A stretch of DNA of 64,000 nucleotides from Ruminococcus flavefaciens (GTDB lineage: Bacteria; Bacillota; Clostridia; Oscillospirales; Ruminococcaceae), in contig SVNH01000002.1 of NCBI GenBank assembly GCA_015067005.1, positions 62,001-126,000 on the forward strand, read 5' to 3'. The position numbers and the translations under genes were made by a program. Below are positions 1-7,785 of the stretch, in pieces. Within the stretch, counting starts at the first letter, position 1. The number at the start of each line of letters is the position of its first letter. The notes under the pieces were generated by a model, which made no database searches, was not told the DNA's origin, and saw only the letters and a list, made by a program, of their open reading frames with translations.

Positions 1-16
1 TTTTTTACCAAAAGCC

Positions 17-45
17 TTTACTTTTGCGTAATAATGTGTTAAAAT
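17..45 (+). promoter_or_regulatory. Sigma-A promoter of yerC-GH9
   Basis: A -35 box TTTACT at 17-22 and a -10 box TAAAAT at 40-45 are separated by 17 bp. They lie about 55 bp upstream of the TrpR-like gene and probably also drive the GH9 cellulase behind it. Confidence 0.6.
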
Positions 46-99
46 GTAAAGTATAAAATCGTTTATATTCTTACGCCATATGGCAGATTGGAGTTCTAT

Positions 100-402
100 A
101 TGATCGACAAAATTAAATCCGATAGCATGGATCTGCTCTTTGAAGCTATCCTCACACTTGAATCTGTTGATGACTGCTATAAGTTTTTCGACGACCTTTG
201 TACAAGTATCGAGCTTAAATCCTTCGCTCAGCGCCTTCATGTCGCTAAGCTTCTCGATGAACACAGAGTATATAACAGCATCGTCACCGAAACAGGTGCG
301 AGCACCGCAACTATCAGCCGTGTGAACCGTTCCCTCAAAGACGGCAACGATGGCTACAATATTGTATTTGACAGACTCAAAAATAAGAATCTGCTAAAAT
401 AA
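100..402 (+). CDS. YerC/YecD family TrpR-related DNA-binding protein
   Basis: This small cytoplasmic protein of 100 residues resembles the Trp-repressor superfamily YerC/YecD. A helix-rich N-terminal half is followed by a helix-turn-helix around the segment with TETGASTATISRVNRSL, near the C-terminus. Family members are DNA-binding regulators whose ligand is mostly unknown. I chose the ATG at 100 because a GGAG at 91-94 is correctly spaced; an in-frame TTG at 88 has no such site. The GH9 cellulase starts 21 bp after its stop without a terminator between, so the two are probably cotranscribed. That pairing could be functional or chance. Function in tryptophan metabolism is not shown by anything nearby. 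Confidence 0.85.
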   Translation: MIDKIKSDSMDLLFEAILTLESVDDCYKFFDDLCTSIELKSFAQRLHVAKLLDEHRVYNSIVTETGASTATISRVNRSLKDGNDGYNIVFDRLKNKNLLK

Positions 403-423
403 TTACAGAAAGGAAATGTTCCA

Positions 424-3291
424 ATGAAAAAGTTTGATCTGCTTAAAAGATCGTTAGCCTGCCTCTCAACTGCGGCTATGCTCGTTACTGCGATCCCGGT
501 AACCTCCGTGAACGCTGCCTACATCAACGAGAAAGAACCGAATAACTACGACAACTTCCAGGAAGCTCTTCAGCTTGCGCTATGCTTCTACGACGCTAAT
601 AAGTGCGGCGATGAAGTTGCAAATGACGGTTATTACTCATGGCGCGGCAACTGCCACGTTAAGGATGCTGAGATCCCTCTCCAGCCACTTAATCCTATGC
701 CGGAGCTTTACGGCGAATCCCAGAATGACGGTTCTCAGAACGGCAAGGATCAGGATAAAAAAGAGGATAAACAGCCTATCGGTGAAGGTAAGGGCGACGG
801 CGGTCTCAGCGAAGCTAAAGGTCTTTACGAAGGCGTTACAATGTCTGAGGAGTTCATCGAGAAGAACCGCAAGTACCTCGATCCGGATGGTAACGGCACT
901 CTCGATCTTACAGGCGGCTGGCACGATGCCGGCGACCACGTAAAGTTCGGTCTGCCGGGAACTTACTCCGCTTCAACAGTCGGCTGGGGCTACTATGAGT
1001 TCCGTCAGGACTACATTGACATGGGTCTCCAGGAGCATATCGAGGACGAAATGCGCTGGATCAACGACTACTTCATGAAGGCAACTTTCCTTGATGATGA
1101 TGATAATGTTGTTGCTTACTGCTATCAGGTCGGTGAGGGTAACAACGACCATAACTACTGGTGCGCTCCTGAGCTTCAGGTCGATAACACTGTTGTTGCT
1201 TCATCAAGCTGTGCTGTTAAGAGACCTGCTTACTTCGCAACTGAAGAGATGCCAGCCCCTGACCAGTGTGCAGGTGCTTCCGCTTCTCTCGCTATAAACT
1301 ACCTCAACTTCAAGGATACTGATCCCGGATATGCTGCTGAGAACCTCAAGTATGCAAAGGCACTCTATGAGTTCGCAGTCAAGACACATCAGGAAAAATG
1401 GGAGCCGGGTTCTGTTCCGGCATCACTCGTTCTCGGATACGACGGCGGTTTCTACCACTCAAGCTACGACTACGATGAGCTCTCATGGGCTGCTGTATGG
1501 CTCTACTATGCAGAGGTCGCTTTCGCTGAGGACAACGCTCCTAAGACTGTTGATAAGGTCAAGGAGGATGCTTACGATCACTACATCAAGGCTATCATCA
1601 GCGTTGATGAAGAAACTGAAAATGCTAAGGGTGCTCACCCTTACACAGGCTATATGAAGCGTATCATCACTGATACCGGCAACTGCTGGCAGAACATCTG
1701 GGTTCACTGCTGGGATACAGTTTGGGGCGGCGTTTTCGCTAAGCTTGCTCCTATCACCAACACCGCCCGTGACTGGTACATCTTCCGCTACAACCTCGAA
1801 TACTGGTCAGGCTGCACAAAGTCCGTTGACTGCTCCGATTGGGGCTATGAGCCTGTTCACGGTCATAAATACTTCGGTATGGACGATTTCCTCTGGAATA
1901 CTCCTATGACCTGCGATCAGATCCCTGATCTCCCGGACAGCGATACAAGCAGCGACTTTATTGCCAAGTCACCTAAGGGCTGGGCTGTTGTTTCCGGTTA
2001 CGGTTCTGCACGTTACAACACCGCTGCCGGTCTCTGTGCCTGCGTTTACGCTAAGACTACCGGCGATGAGACCTTCCTTCCATGGGCTAAGGCTCAGATG
2101 GAATACATCCTCGGAAATAACCCGATGGGCTACTCATACGAGGTAGGCTACGACAAGAGCTACGCTACTCAGCCTCACCACCGTTCATCACACTGCTCCG
2201 CTAAGCAGAGCCAGGAAAGTCAGATCAACCAGATCCACACTCTCTGGGGCGCTCTCGTAGGCGGTCCTGACCTTAAAGACTACCACCACGACGAAACTAA
2301 GGACTACATCTACAACGAAGTTACCGACGACTATAACGCAGGCTTCTGCGGCGACCTTGCAGGTCTTTACCACTACTACGGCGCTAAGGGCAAGGAATAC
2401 GAAAAGCAGAACCACCTCAAAGAAAACTTTGATATGTCCAAGAACGCTTACGCAGGCTACGATCAGATCGACGAGGACGGCAATCCGATCCCGGTAGGTC
2501 TCTATGCTGCCGGCGGTAAGAATCAGGAACAGACAGGAAGCGTTCAGCTTAAAGTCGTTGTTTACAACAGAACTATTGATCCGCCAAGATTTGAAAGCAA
2601 CCTCAAGGCAAGATATTACTTCAATATCAAGGAACTCGTTGATGCAGGATACAAGCCTGAGGACTACATCTTCTACCGTATCGACTACGATCAGGAAAAA
2701 GGCTACTCAAATAACAAGAACGAGGTTAAGTTCACGCCTCCTACTAAGTACGATGACAACGGTACCTACTACGTTGAGATGCAGTGGAAGGACTGCGACT
2801 TCTACGGAAGCCGTGTATTCCAGTTCGCACTCGGCTACAAGCAGGATCTCGAGACCTATGAGGACGTAGAGTGGGATTCTTCAAACGATTACAGCTACTC
2901 TGACCTCGTTTCATTCGCTGATGTAAACGATGCCGCTGAGATCACTGATAAGATCACAGTTTATGCTGACGACAAGCTTATCTGGGGCGTTGAGCCAGAC
3001 GGCACTACACCTGAGGAAGACAGCACATCCGGCTCTGATAAGAGAGTATGGGGCGATGCTAACTGCGACGGTGAAGTAAATATGTCCGATGTTGTACTTA
3101 TCATGCAGGATTACCTCAATCCTAAGAAGTACGGCGTTAAGGGCACAAGCGAAGACAAGATCACCGCTAAGGGCGAGCTCAATGCAGACGTTGAAAACAA
3201 CGGCAACGGTCTTGACCTCAAGGATGCACTTCTTGTACAGCAGTTCTCGATCAAGCTTATCGACGACCTTACACCTGCTAAAAAGAAGTAA
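424..3291 (+). CDS. Dockerin-bearing GH9 cellulase with CBM3
   Basis: This is a secreted endo-/processive glucanase that cleaves cellulose by inversion. A signal peptide covers residues 1-31. The GH9 domain runs from about 45 to 670, with the DAGD motif (Asp168, Asp171), HHR at 585-587, and the likely catalytic acid Glu632 in NEV just before DDYNAGF. A CBM3-like module lies at about 705-860, which makes the theme-B type GH9-CBM3c layout. A dockerin occupies 877-950, with two calcium loops and an insert containing NPKKYG. Between the first GH9 helix and the DAGD motif sits an insert of roughly 70-80 residues rich in Gly, Asp and Lys, absent from typical GH9 enzymes. The ribosome site AGAAAGGA precedes the ATG. 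The protein should be attached to a cell-surface cellulosome through its dockerin. Confidence 0.95.
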   Translation: MKKFDLLKRSLACLSTAAMLVTAIPVTSVNAAYINEKEPNNYDNFQEALQLALCFYDANKCGDEVANDGYYSWRGNCHVKDAEIPLQPLNPMPELYGESQNDGSQNGKDQDKKEDKQPIGEGKGDGGLSEAKGLYEGVTMSEEFIEKNRKYLDPDGNGTLDLTGGWHDAGDHVKFGLPGTYSASTVGWGYYEFRQDYIDMGLQEHIEDEMRWINDYFMKATFLDDDDNVVAYCYQVGEGNNDHNYWCAPELQVDNTVVASSSCAVKRPAYFATEEMPAPDQCAGASASLAINYLNFKDTDPGYAAENLKYAKALYEFAVKTHQEKWEPGSVPASLVLGYDGGFYHSSYDYDELSWAAVWLYYAEVAFAEDNAPKTVDKVKEDAYDHYIKAIISVDEETENAKGAHPYTGYMKRIITDTGNCWQNIWVHCWDTVWGGVFAKLAPITNTARDWYIFRYNLEYWSGCTKSVDCSDWGYEPVHGHKYFGMDDFLWNTPMTCDQIPDLPDSDTSSDFIAKSPKGWAVVSGYGSARYNTAAGLCACVYAKTTGDETFLPWAKAQMEYILGNNPMGYSYEVGYDKSYATQPHHRSSHCSAKQSQESQINQIHTLWGALVGGPDLKDYHHDETKDYIYNEVTDDYNAGFCGDLAGLYHYYGAKGKEYEKQNHLKENFDMSKNAYAGYDQIDEDGNPIPVGLYAAGGKNQEQTGSVQLKVVVYNRTIDPPRFESNLKARYYFNIKELVDAGYKPEDYIFYRIDYDQEKGYSNNKNEVKFTPPTKYDDNGTYYVEMQWKDCDFYGSRVFQFALGYKQDLETYEDVEWDSSNDYSYSDLVSFADVNDAAEITDKITVYADDKLIWGVEPDGTTPEEDSTSGSDKRVWGDANCDGEVNMSDVVLIMQDYLNPKKYGVKGTSEDKITAKGELNADVENNGNGLDLKDALLVQQFSIKLIDDLTPAKKK

Positions 3292-3301
3292 CAGCTAATA
3301 C

Positions 3302-3340
3302 AACAGCCATAAGGAATCATATCCTTATGGCTGTTTTTTT
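3302..3340 (+). terminator. Intrinsic terminator of GH9
   Basis: A perfect 14-bp inverted repeat (3302-3315 with 3322-3335) is followed directly by a run of T. It lies 10 bp after the cellulase stop codon. Confidence 0.95.
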
Positions 3341-3355
3341 GTATGTGGACATAAA

Positions 3356-3385
3356 AATGGTGCGGTAAATAATTACCGCACCATT
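3356..3385 (-). terminator. Terminator of the DUF624 gene
   Basis: A perfect 13-bp inverted repeat is followed on the minus strand by TTTTTAT. It ends the leftward proC-spoIIM-like-DUF624 transcript. Confidence 0.85.
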
Positions 3386-3396
3386 CATTACATTTA

Positions 3397-4335
3397 TCAG
3401 GAAATGCGTTTGCCATTTCCTTTTTTTCTTTTTTCGATAACACGTTCTTTTTCGTCGAGTTTCTCGAACATCTCGCTGTCCTCATCATCAAACTCATCGG
3501 CAAGTCCCATGAGTTCGGGATTTATCTCTCCGATGCTTGCATAGTACGGATTTATGACGTACTTCTGTATCACAGGATAGCTGTTGAAACAGATAATATA
3601 TCCCATAAACGCTGCCGGAAAGAACGGCAAGAGCGTCATAAACAGCGGTATCGCATAAAGCAGGATAGGATACATGAAAGCAAGTATCAGCACAAGGAAC
3701 AGAGTTGTCAGCAGATTACTCTTCATCGAAACAAATGCAAGCGCAAACGAATTCTTTATGAGATTTTTCAGCGATAAACTCGTTGCAACAAGCATAAGGT
3801 AAATGTAATAGTTCATCATCAGCACAAGAAGCACCACGCTGTAAGTTATCACCATCGGGACATACAGCAGCTTTGTACCCATCTGCACTGCAAGTGCCGG
3901 ATAAACTTGTACTGCGGCAATTGCCGAAAGTACAATAACGCAGTCGATGAAGCCTATTATCGAGGCTTTCTTGAAATTCGCCCTGAAAGCTCTGAAAAAG
4001 TCTCTTACTACAAAAGTGTGCTTCTCGATAAGGTAGCAGCGCAGCACCTTTGTCATACCTGCTGTTGCCGGACCTATGATTATCGCAAAGGTCATTCCCA
4101 GAACCAGCATAGCTATAAGTACGCCCGCATCGCTCGGAATAAACCTTATTGCCGGAACTATCAGCAGAAGCGGCATGAAGAACAGAAAGTAGAGAAGATT
4201 CAGTCCGGCAAGCTGCCAGAATTTTCTTCCAAGTATGTCGAAGAAAAGCCTGAGACCGGTCTTTTTCTTCGGTGAACTGTACCCGGCTGTTTCTGAACTT
4301 CCGTGTTCGTTGTTCAACTGACTCAAATTAAACAT
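3397..4335 (-). CDS. DUF624 (YesL-like) membrane protein
   Basis: This integral membrane protein has about six hydrophobic segments between residues 38 and 245 (numbered from MFNL) and a charged, Glu/Lys-rich C-terminal tail. The overall pattern matches the DUF624/YesL family, often found next to polysaccharide-uptake genes in Firmicutes but without a proven function. The start is uncertain. ATG at 4335 has a GGAGG that is unusually close. ATG at 4359 overlaps the upstream gene by 14 bp and has no clear ribosome site. It follows the SpoIIM-like gene and is probably translated by coupling with it. Confidence 0.65.
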   Translation of the reverse strand: MFNLSQLNNEHGSSETAGYSSPKKKTGLRLFFDILGRKFWQLAGLNLLYFLFFMPLLLIVPAIRFIPSDAGVLIAMLVLGMTFAIIIGPATAGMTKVLRCYLIEKHTFVVRDFFRAFRANFKKASIIGFIDCVIVLSAIAAVQVYPALAVQMGTKLLYVPMVITYSVVLLVLMMNYYIYLMLVATSLSLKNLIKNSFALAFVSMKSNLLTTLFLVLILAFMYPILLYAIPLFMTLLPFFPAAFMGYIICFNSYPVIQKYVINPYYASIGEINPELMGLADEFDDEDSEMFEKLDEKERVIEKRKKGNGKRIS

Positions 4336-4345
4336 TCCTCCATTT

Positions 4346-4942
4346 TCAGCCGACCGCATTGTAAACGAGATACAGCGCTCCCTCGGCTAATGATAATATA
4401 AGCGATATTATGAGCAATACCGCGAATTTCAAGCTGTAAAGCCTGAGGTCGATCACCTTTTCGTTTCTGTTTTCGCCGGTCACCCATATTCTGAGTACGC
4501 TTCCGGAAGCCCTCATAAGCTCCCTGACCGTGACCACAGATACCGCTATCACTGCCATTGAGTATGGCAGGAGCATCACAAAAACCTTTGTCACCGCTGC
4601 TGTACCGTAAGTGCTGTATAGCAGTGCCGAGGACGCTCCTGCGCCGAATCCGCGGTATATCATAAGCACCGCACCTAAAGGTTGTCCGAACGCAAACAGT
4701 CCCGCAAGGTAAGCAACGGCAATATAAGCAGCCGATACGATGAATGTATCACGTATGATACACAGCGCACCGCTGCCACTCAGGAAAGCAAGATAATTCT
4801 GGCTGAGCAGTAAGCTTCCGGCGGTATTATGGGATGCACCGTATACCGCTCCTGAGATAACTCCCGCAACTGCCAGCAGACACAGCGCCGTATTGAACGC
4901 CCTCCTGCTCTGACTTCCTGTGAGATTTCCTATACATTTCAT
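4346..4942 (-). CDS. SpoIIM-like (DUF95) membrane protein
   Basis: This 198-residue polytopic membrane protein has hydrophobic segments near residues 17-35, 45-60, 67-95, 108-140 and 170-190. Small residues are abundant in the helices (GAVYGAS, GFGAGASSALL), which fits the stage II sporulation protein M / DUF95 family. In spore formers SpoIIM works with SpoIID and SpoIIP in engulfment. No spoIID or spoIIP neighbour is present here, so a sporulation role is only a guess. It lies 52 bp after proC. Its ribosome site is inside an inverted repeat. Confidence 0.6.
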   Translation of the reverse strand: MKCIGNLTGSQSRRAFNTALCLLAVAGVISGAVYGASHNTAGSLLLSQNYLAFLSGSGALCIIRDTFIVSAAYIAVAYLAGLFAFGQPLGAVLMIYRGFGAGASSALLYSTYGTAAVTKVFVMLLPYSMAVIAVSVVTVRELMRASGSVLRIWVTGENRNEKVIDLRLYSLKFAVLLIISLILSLAEGALYLVYNAVG

Positions 4943-4943
4943 T

Positions 4944-4975
4944 CCGCATCATCCTTTCTGTTCAAGGATATGCGG
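4944..4975 (-). promoter_or_regulatory. Hairpin covering the SpoIIM-like gene RBS
   Basis: On the minus strand CCGCATATCCTT pairs with AAGGATGATGCGG, with one bulge and a six-base loop. The 3' arm contains the AAAGGA ribosome site of the 4942 start, so translation may be held down or coupled to upstream proC. Confidence 0.45.
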
Positions 4976-4994
4976 AAGCTTGTCTGATTAGAAC

Positions 4995-5801
4995 TTACTT
5001 TGAAAGCTCGTAAGCCCTCTTGGTGCAGCTTTCGCAGCAGTTATTCACTACCTTAGTGAGTTCGCCCTCATAAAGTCTGTCGAGACCTGCAAGAGTTGTA
5101 CCTCCCGGAGATGACACCATTTTGATGAGTTCGTCGATGGTCTTTCCGGAATCGGTTATCATCTTCGCAGAACCGATAAGGCTCTGTGTGAAAAGCTCAG
5201 TAGCAGCAGCACTGTCGATACCGACAGATGCAGCATAGTCGATGAAGCCCTTAGCGAAGAGGTAGATAAATGCCGGACTGCTGCCGTTTATAGCGATGAT
5301 CTCCTTCATCTTGTCCTTGGAAATAACAGCAGCCTTTCCGCAGATCTTAAAGATATTGAGGATAATCCCGAACTCTTCATCTGTTACCCTGTCGTTGCGT
5401 GAGAGTGCGGAAGCGCCCTCGCCGAGAAGAAGCGGAGTGTTCGGCATAACGAGTATCACCTTAGCCTCCGGCAGAGTTTTCTTTGCCACGAATTCATCAG
5501 TGATACCGGCTGCGATAGATACGAAAACTGTATCAGCTGTCGCGCCCTTTGCAGCGGCTTCGAGCACACCTTCTATTATCTGAGGCTTTACTGCAAGAAA
5601 TACATATTTGCACTCAGCTGTGAGACTTGCTTCGCTCTCAGCCGGCTTTACTCCGAACTCTGAAAGTGCTTCTACCTTAGAGGTGTCCGGATCAAACGCA
5701 TAAAGCTGAACGTCACCTGAAAGACTGCTTGAAGCGATGCCCTTCATAATTGCAGTGCCCATATTTCCGGCACCGATGAAACCTATACTTATCTTACTCA
5801 T
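4995..5801 (-). CDS. proC: Pyrroline-5-carboxylate reductase
   Basis: This cytoplasmic enzyme catalyses the last step of proline synthesis, reducing 1-pyrroline-5-carboxylate with NAD(P)H. The N-terminal Rossmann motif G10-A-G-N-M-G15 binds the cofactor. The C-terminal part carries the family signature around SSPGGTTLAGLDRL. Its 268 residues match the family. AAGGAG precedes the ATG. The gene is preceded by an 85-nt leader with competing hairpins and a sigma-A promoter, and is followed by the SpoIIM-like and DUF624 genes in the same direction. Confidence 0.95.
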   Translation of the reverse strand: MSKISIGFIGAGNMGTAIMKGIASSSLSGDVQLYAFDPDTSKVEALSEFGVKPAESEASLTAECKYVFLAVKPQIIEGVLEAAAKGATADTVFVSIAAGITDEFVAKKTLPEAKVILVMPNTPLLLGEGASALSRNDRVTDEEFGIILNIFKICGKAAVISKDKMKEIIAINGSSPAFIYLFAKGFIDYAASVGIDSAAATELFTQSLIGSAKMITDSGKTIDELIKMVSSPGGTTLAGLDRLYEGELTKVVNNCCESCTKRAYELSK

Positions 5802-5886
5802 ATGATTATCTCCTTATGATACGCGGCAGGACCGCTGTATCAGAATATTGTCACGCCGCTGCATATCTGAGCGGTCTCATAACTCA
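5802..5886 (-). promoter_or_regulatory. Structured 5' leader of proC
   Basis: Transcription predicted to start near 5886 gives an 85-nt leader. A hairpin at 5818-5841 (GATAC and GCGG arms closed by CCGC and GTATC, one bulged A) ends six bases before the AAGGAG. Its central AGCGGTC (5830-5836 on this strand) can instead pair with GACCGCT at 5870-5876. The two folds exclude each other, as in attenuators and riboswitches. No known riboswitch class was recognised. Confidence 0.45.
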
Positions 5887-5892
5887 AAATTT

Positions 5893-5921
5893 ATTATACT
5901 ACATTTTCACCAAAATTGCAA
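5893..5921 (-). promoter_or_regulatory. Sigma-A promoter of proC
   Basis: On the minus strand TTGCAA (5916-5921) and TATAAT (5893-5898) are separated by 17 bp. Confidence 0.75.
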
Positions 5922-5960
5922 GTGCTTTTTCGGTAAATTTTCCGGTAAGCGCGTCATTTG

Positions 5961-6749
5961 CTATACAAGATCGAAGTGTTTGAGCGCGTTCAGGATACCG
6001 TCCTCTTCTATCGGAGTGGTGACATATGAAACATATGGGTACAGCAGTTCCGCGCCGCCCATTGCAATACTGTTCGGTACCGCCTGAAGCATAGTCAGGT
6101 CATTCATGCTGTCACCTATCGCATAGGCATTTTCCATAGGTATTGAAAGTCTGTTCAGTATCATATCTATCGCAGTTGCCTTAGAATAGCCAATTGGTAC
6201 CATCTCAAAAAATCTGTTTCCGCGGTCGATGATCGTGAAATGCTTAGATGTCTCGCGCTCAAAGAGTTCAAAATCACATTCATCGTTCTTCCAGATAACA
6301 AACTTATCGAATGTGAAATCGCTGTCTTCAACACGTCCTGAGACATCTATACCGCTTTCAACAAAATTCTCAAGGAAATCAGCAAGATCATCAGTAATCG
6401 GCAGTTTATCATCAAAGAAGTAGCCGTCGGTGTCCTCATAGACCGGAGTTACTCTGCATCGTCTCATGAACTCCGCAACCTCGCGGCAGAAGTCCTGTTC
6501 AAGCTTGTTGCGGAATATAACCTCACCGTTGTACTCAATGTAAGTACCGCAGCCGCAGATGCAGCCGTCGAAGCCAAGTGACTTCACCTTCGGACTGATA
6601 TTGAACGCAGTCCTGCCTGAGTTAATAAAAGTCAGGTTACCTTTTTTACGTGTTTCCGTAATGGCATAGCGAGTGCTTTCAGGAATCATCATACGTGCAT
6701 CCTCGGTTATGAGAGTGCCGTCTACATCGAAAAATATTATGCTGGACAT
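5961..6749 (-). CDS. Cof-type HAD-IIB phosphatase
   Basis: This 262-residue cytoplasmic hydrolase probably removes phosphate from a sugar phosphate or nucleotide. It has the HAD motif I DVDGT with nucleophile Asp8 and acid/base Asp10, motif II in FINSGR, a Lys near SKATAID, and motif IV in GDSMNDLTML, which is the arrangement of the Cof/YbiV subfamily with a C2B cap. GGAG lies 8 bases upstream of the ATG. It is a single gene running leftward. The substrate cannot be read from the sequence. Confidence 0.85.
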   Translation of the reverse strand: MSSIIFFDVDGTLITEDARMMIPESTRYAITETRKKGNLTFINSGRTAFNISPKVKSLGFDGCICGCGTYIEYNGEVIFRNKLEQDFCREVAEFMRRCRVTPVYEDTDGYFFDDKLPITDDLADFLENFVESGIDVSGRVEDSDFTFDKFVIWKNDECDFELFERETSKHFTIIDRGNRFFEMVPIGYSKATAIDMILNRLSIPMENAYAIGDSMNDLTMLQAVPNSIAMGGAELLYPYVSYVTTPIEEDGILNALKHFDLV

Positions 6750-6814
6750 CCAAATTCTCCTTCTGCAAAACTAAATACTATTATAATGCTTTGTCACAGA
6801 ATTGTCAATAAGAC

Positions 6815-6843
6815 TTGAAATGTTTGCCCCGTTGTGGTAATAT
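6815..6843 (+). promoter_or_regulatory. Sigma-A promoter of the cobO-like gene
   Basis: TTGAAA (6815-6820) and TAATAT (6838-6843) are 17 bp apart, just upstream of the GAGGTG ribosome site. No cobalamin riboswitch fits in the short leader. Confidence 0.65.
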
Positions 6844-6860
6844 ATAGGTGAGGTGATACT

Positions 6861-7373
6861 ATGCTTCAGATCTATTGCGGAAACGGCAAGGGCAAGACCT
6901 CTGCCGCAGTCGGGGCAGCTGTACGCGCTTCAGGCGCAGGCATGAGAGTTTACTTTGTGCAGTTCCTGAAAAATGGCAGTTCCTCGGAGATAAGCGTACT
7001 GGATTCGCTTGAAAACATTACCGTCCGGACTTGCAGATGCTGTGATAAATTCACTTTCCTGATGAATGAGGAAGAGCTCGCTGCCCTCACCTGCGAACTT
7101 GAAGATATGCTCGATGATGCACTCAGAACCGCATCGTCCGGCGGTGCAGATATGCTCATCCTTGACGAATTCCTCGATGCTTACGAAAAGGGATTCGTTG
7201 ACAGGCAAAAGGCGGATACACTAACTAAGGTCGCCCGGAACTGTGAGGTCATACTCACCGGACGCAAGCCGCCGGAAAGCTTCGCATCTGCCGCTGACTA
7301 CATAAGCGAGATCACGGCGGTAAAGCACCCATACCAGAAGGGCATTACAGCCAGAAAAGGCATCGAATACTAA
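6861..7373 (+). CDS. Cob(I)alamin adenosyltransferase, CobO/BtuR type
   Basis: The enzyme transfers the adenosyl group of ATP to cob(I)alamin to make coenzyme B12. The P-loop GNGKGKT is at residues 7-13, and the Walker B strand DMLILDEF with its acidic pair follows in the second half. The length of 170 residues matches the CobA/CobO/BtuR family. GAGGTG lies upstream of the start. The ArsC-like gene follows 15 bp later, so the two form a short operon. No other cobalamin gene is in the window, so this may serve salvage. Confidence 0.85.
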   Translation: MLQIYCGNGKGKTSAAVGAAVRASGAGMRVYFVQFLKNGSSSEISVLDSLENITVRTCRCCDKFTFLMNEEELAALTCELEDMLDDALRTASSGGADMLILDEFLDAYEKGFVDRQKADTLTKVARNCEVILTGRKPPESFASAADYISEITAVKHPYQKGITARKGIEY

Positions 7374-7388
7374 CAAAGGAGAATTACT

Positions 7389-7739
7389 ATGCTGTTTATT
7401 TGCTATCCCAAATGCACGACCTGTCAGAAGGCGCAGAAATGGCTCGATTCAAACGGTATCAGCTACGACCTGCGCGACATAAAAAATGATAATCCATCGC
7501 GTGAGGAGCTCGCTGAGTGGTACAGATCAAGCGGACTTCCGCTGAAAAAGTTCTTCAACACCAGCGGTATGCTCTATCGTTCGCTCGAACTCAAAGATAA
7601 GCTTCCGGATATGTCCGAAGACGAGCAGCTCGATCTGCTTGCAGGTAACGGTATGCTTGTGAAGCGTCCTCTGCTCATAAACGGCGGAAAAGTGCTTGTC
7701 GGCTTCAAAGAAAGCGAATGGACTTCCCTGCTTAAATAG
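7389..7739 (+). CDS. ArsC/Spx-like thioredoxin-fold protein
   Basis: This 116-residue cytoplasmic protein of the arsenate reductase/Spx/YffB family starts with a thioredoxin-like strand and CTTC (Cys9 and Cys12). The family motif RPLL near residue 95 marks the cis-proline region. Members either reduce arsenate with glutathione or thioredoxin, or, as in Spx, bind RNA polymerase. The second Cys in a CxxC pair is also seen in Spx. There is no ars gene nearby, so arsenate resistance is not supported. AAGGAG precedes the ATG. Confidence 0.8.
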   Translation: MLFICYPKCTTCQKAQKWLDSNGISYDLRDIKNDNPSREELAEWYRSSGLPLKKFFNTSGMLYRSLELKDKLPDMSEDEQLDLLAGNGMLVKRPLLINGGKVLVGFKESEWTSLLK

Positions 7740-7750
7740 GCAATAATAAA

Positions 7751-7781
7751 GGCAGATACCATGAAAAGTATCTGCCTTTTT
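7751..7781. terminator. Bidirectional terminator
   Basis: A 9-bp inverted repeat (7751-7759 with 7768-7776) is flanked by A-rich and T-rich tracts. It separates two converging genes. Confidence 0.85.
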
Positions 7782-7785
7782 ATGT

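Noticed and set aside
6815-6843. Sigma-I promoter before the cobO-like gene because of GCCCCGTTG
   Set aside because: There is no CGTA or CGAA box at 18 bp, and a normal sigma-A promoter covers the same place.
6780-6860. Cobalamin riboswitch upstream of the cobO-like gene
   Set aside because: The promoter is only about 20 bp from the start codon, leaving no room for a B12 aptamer.
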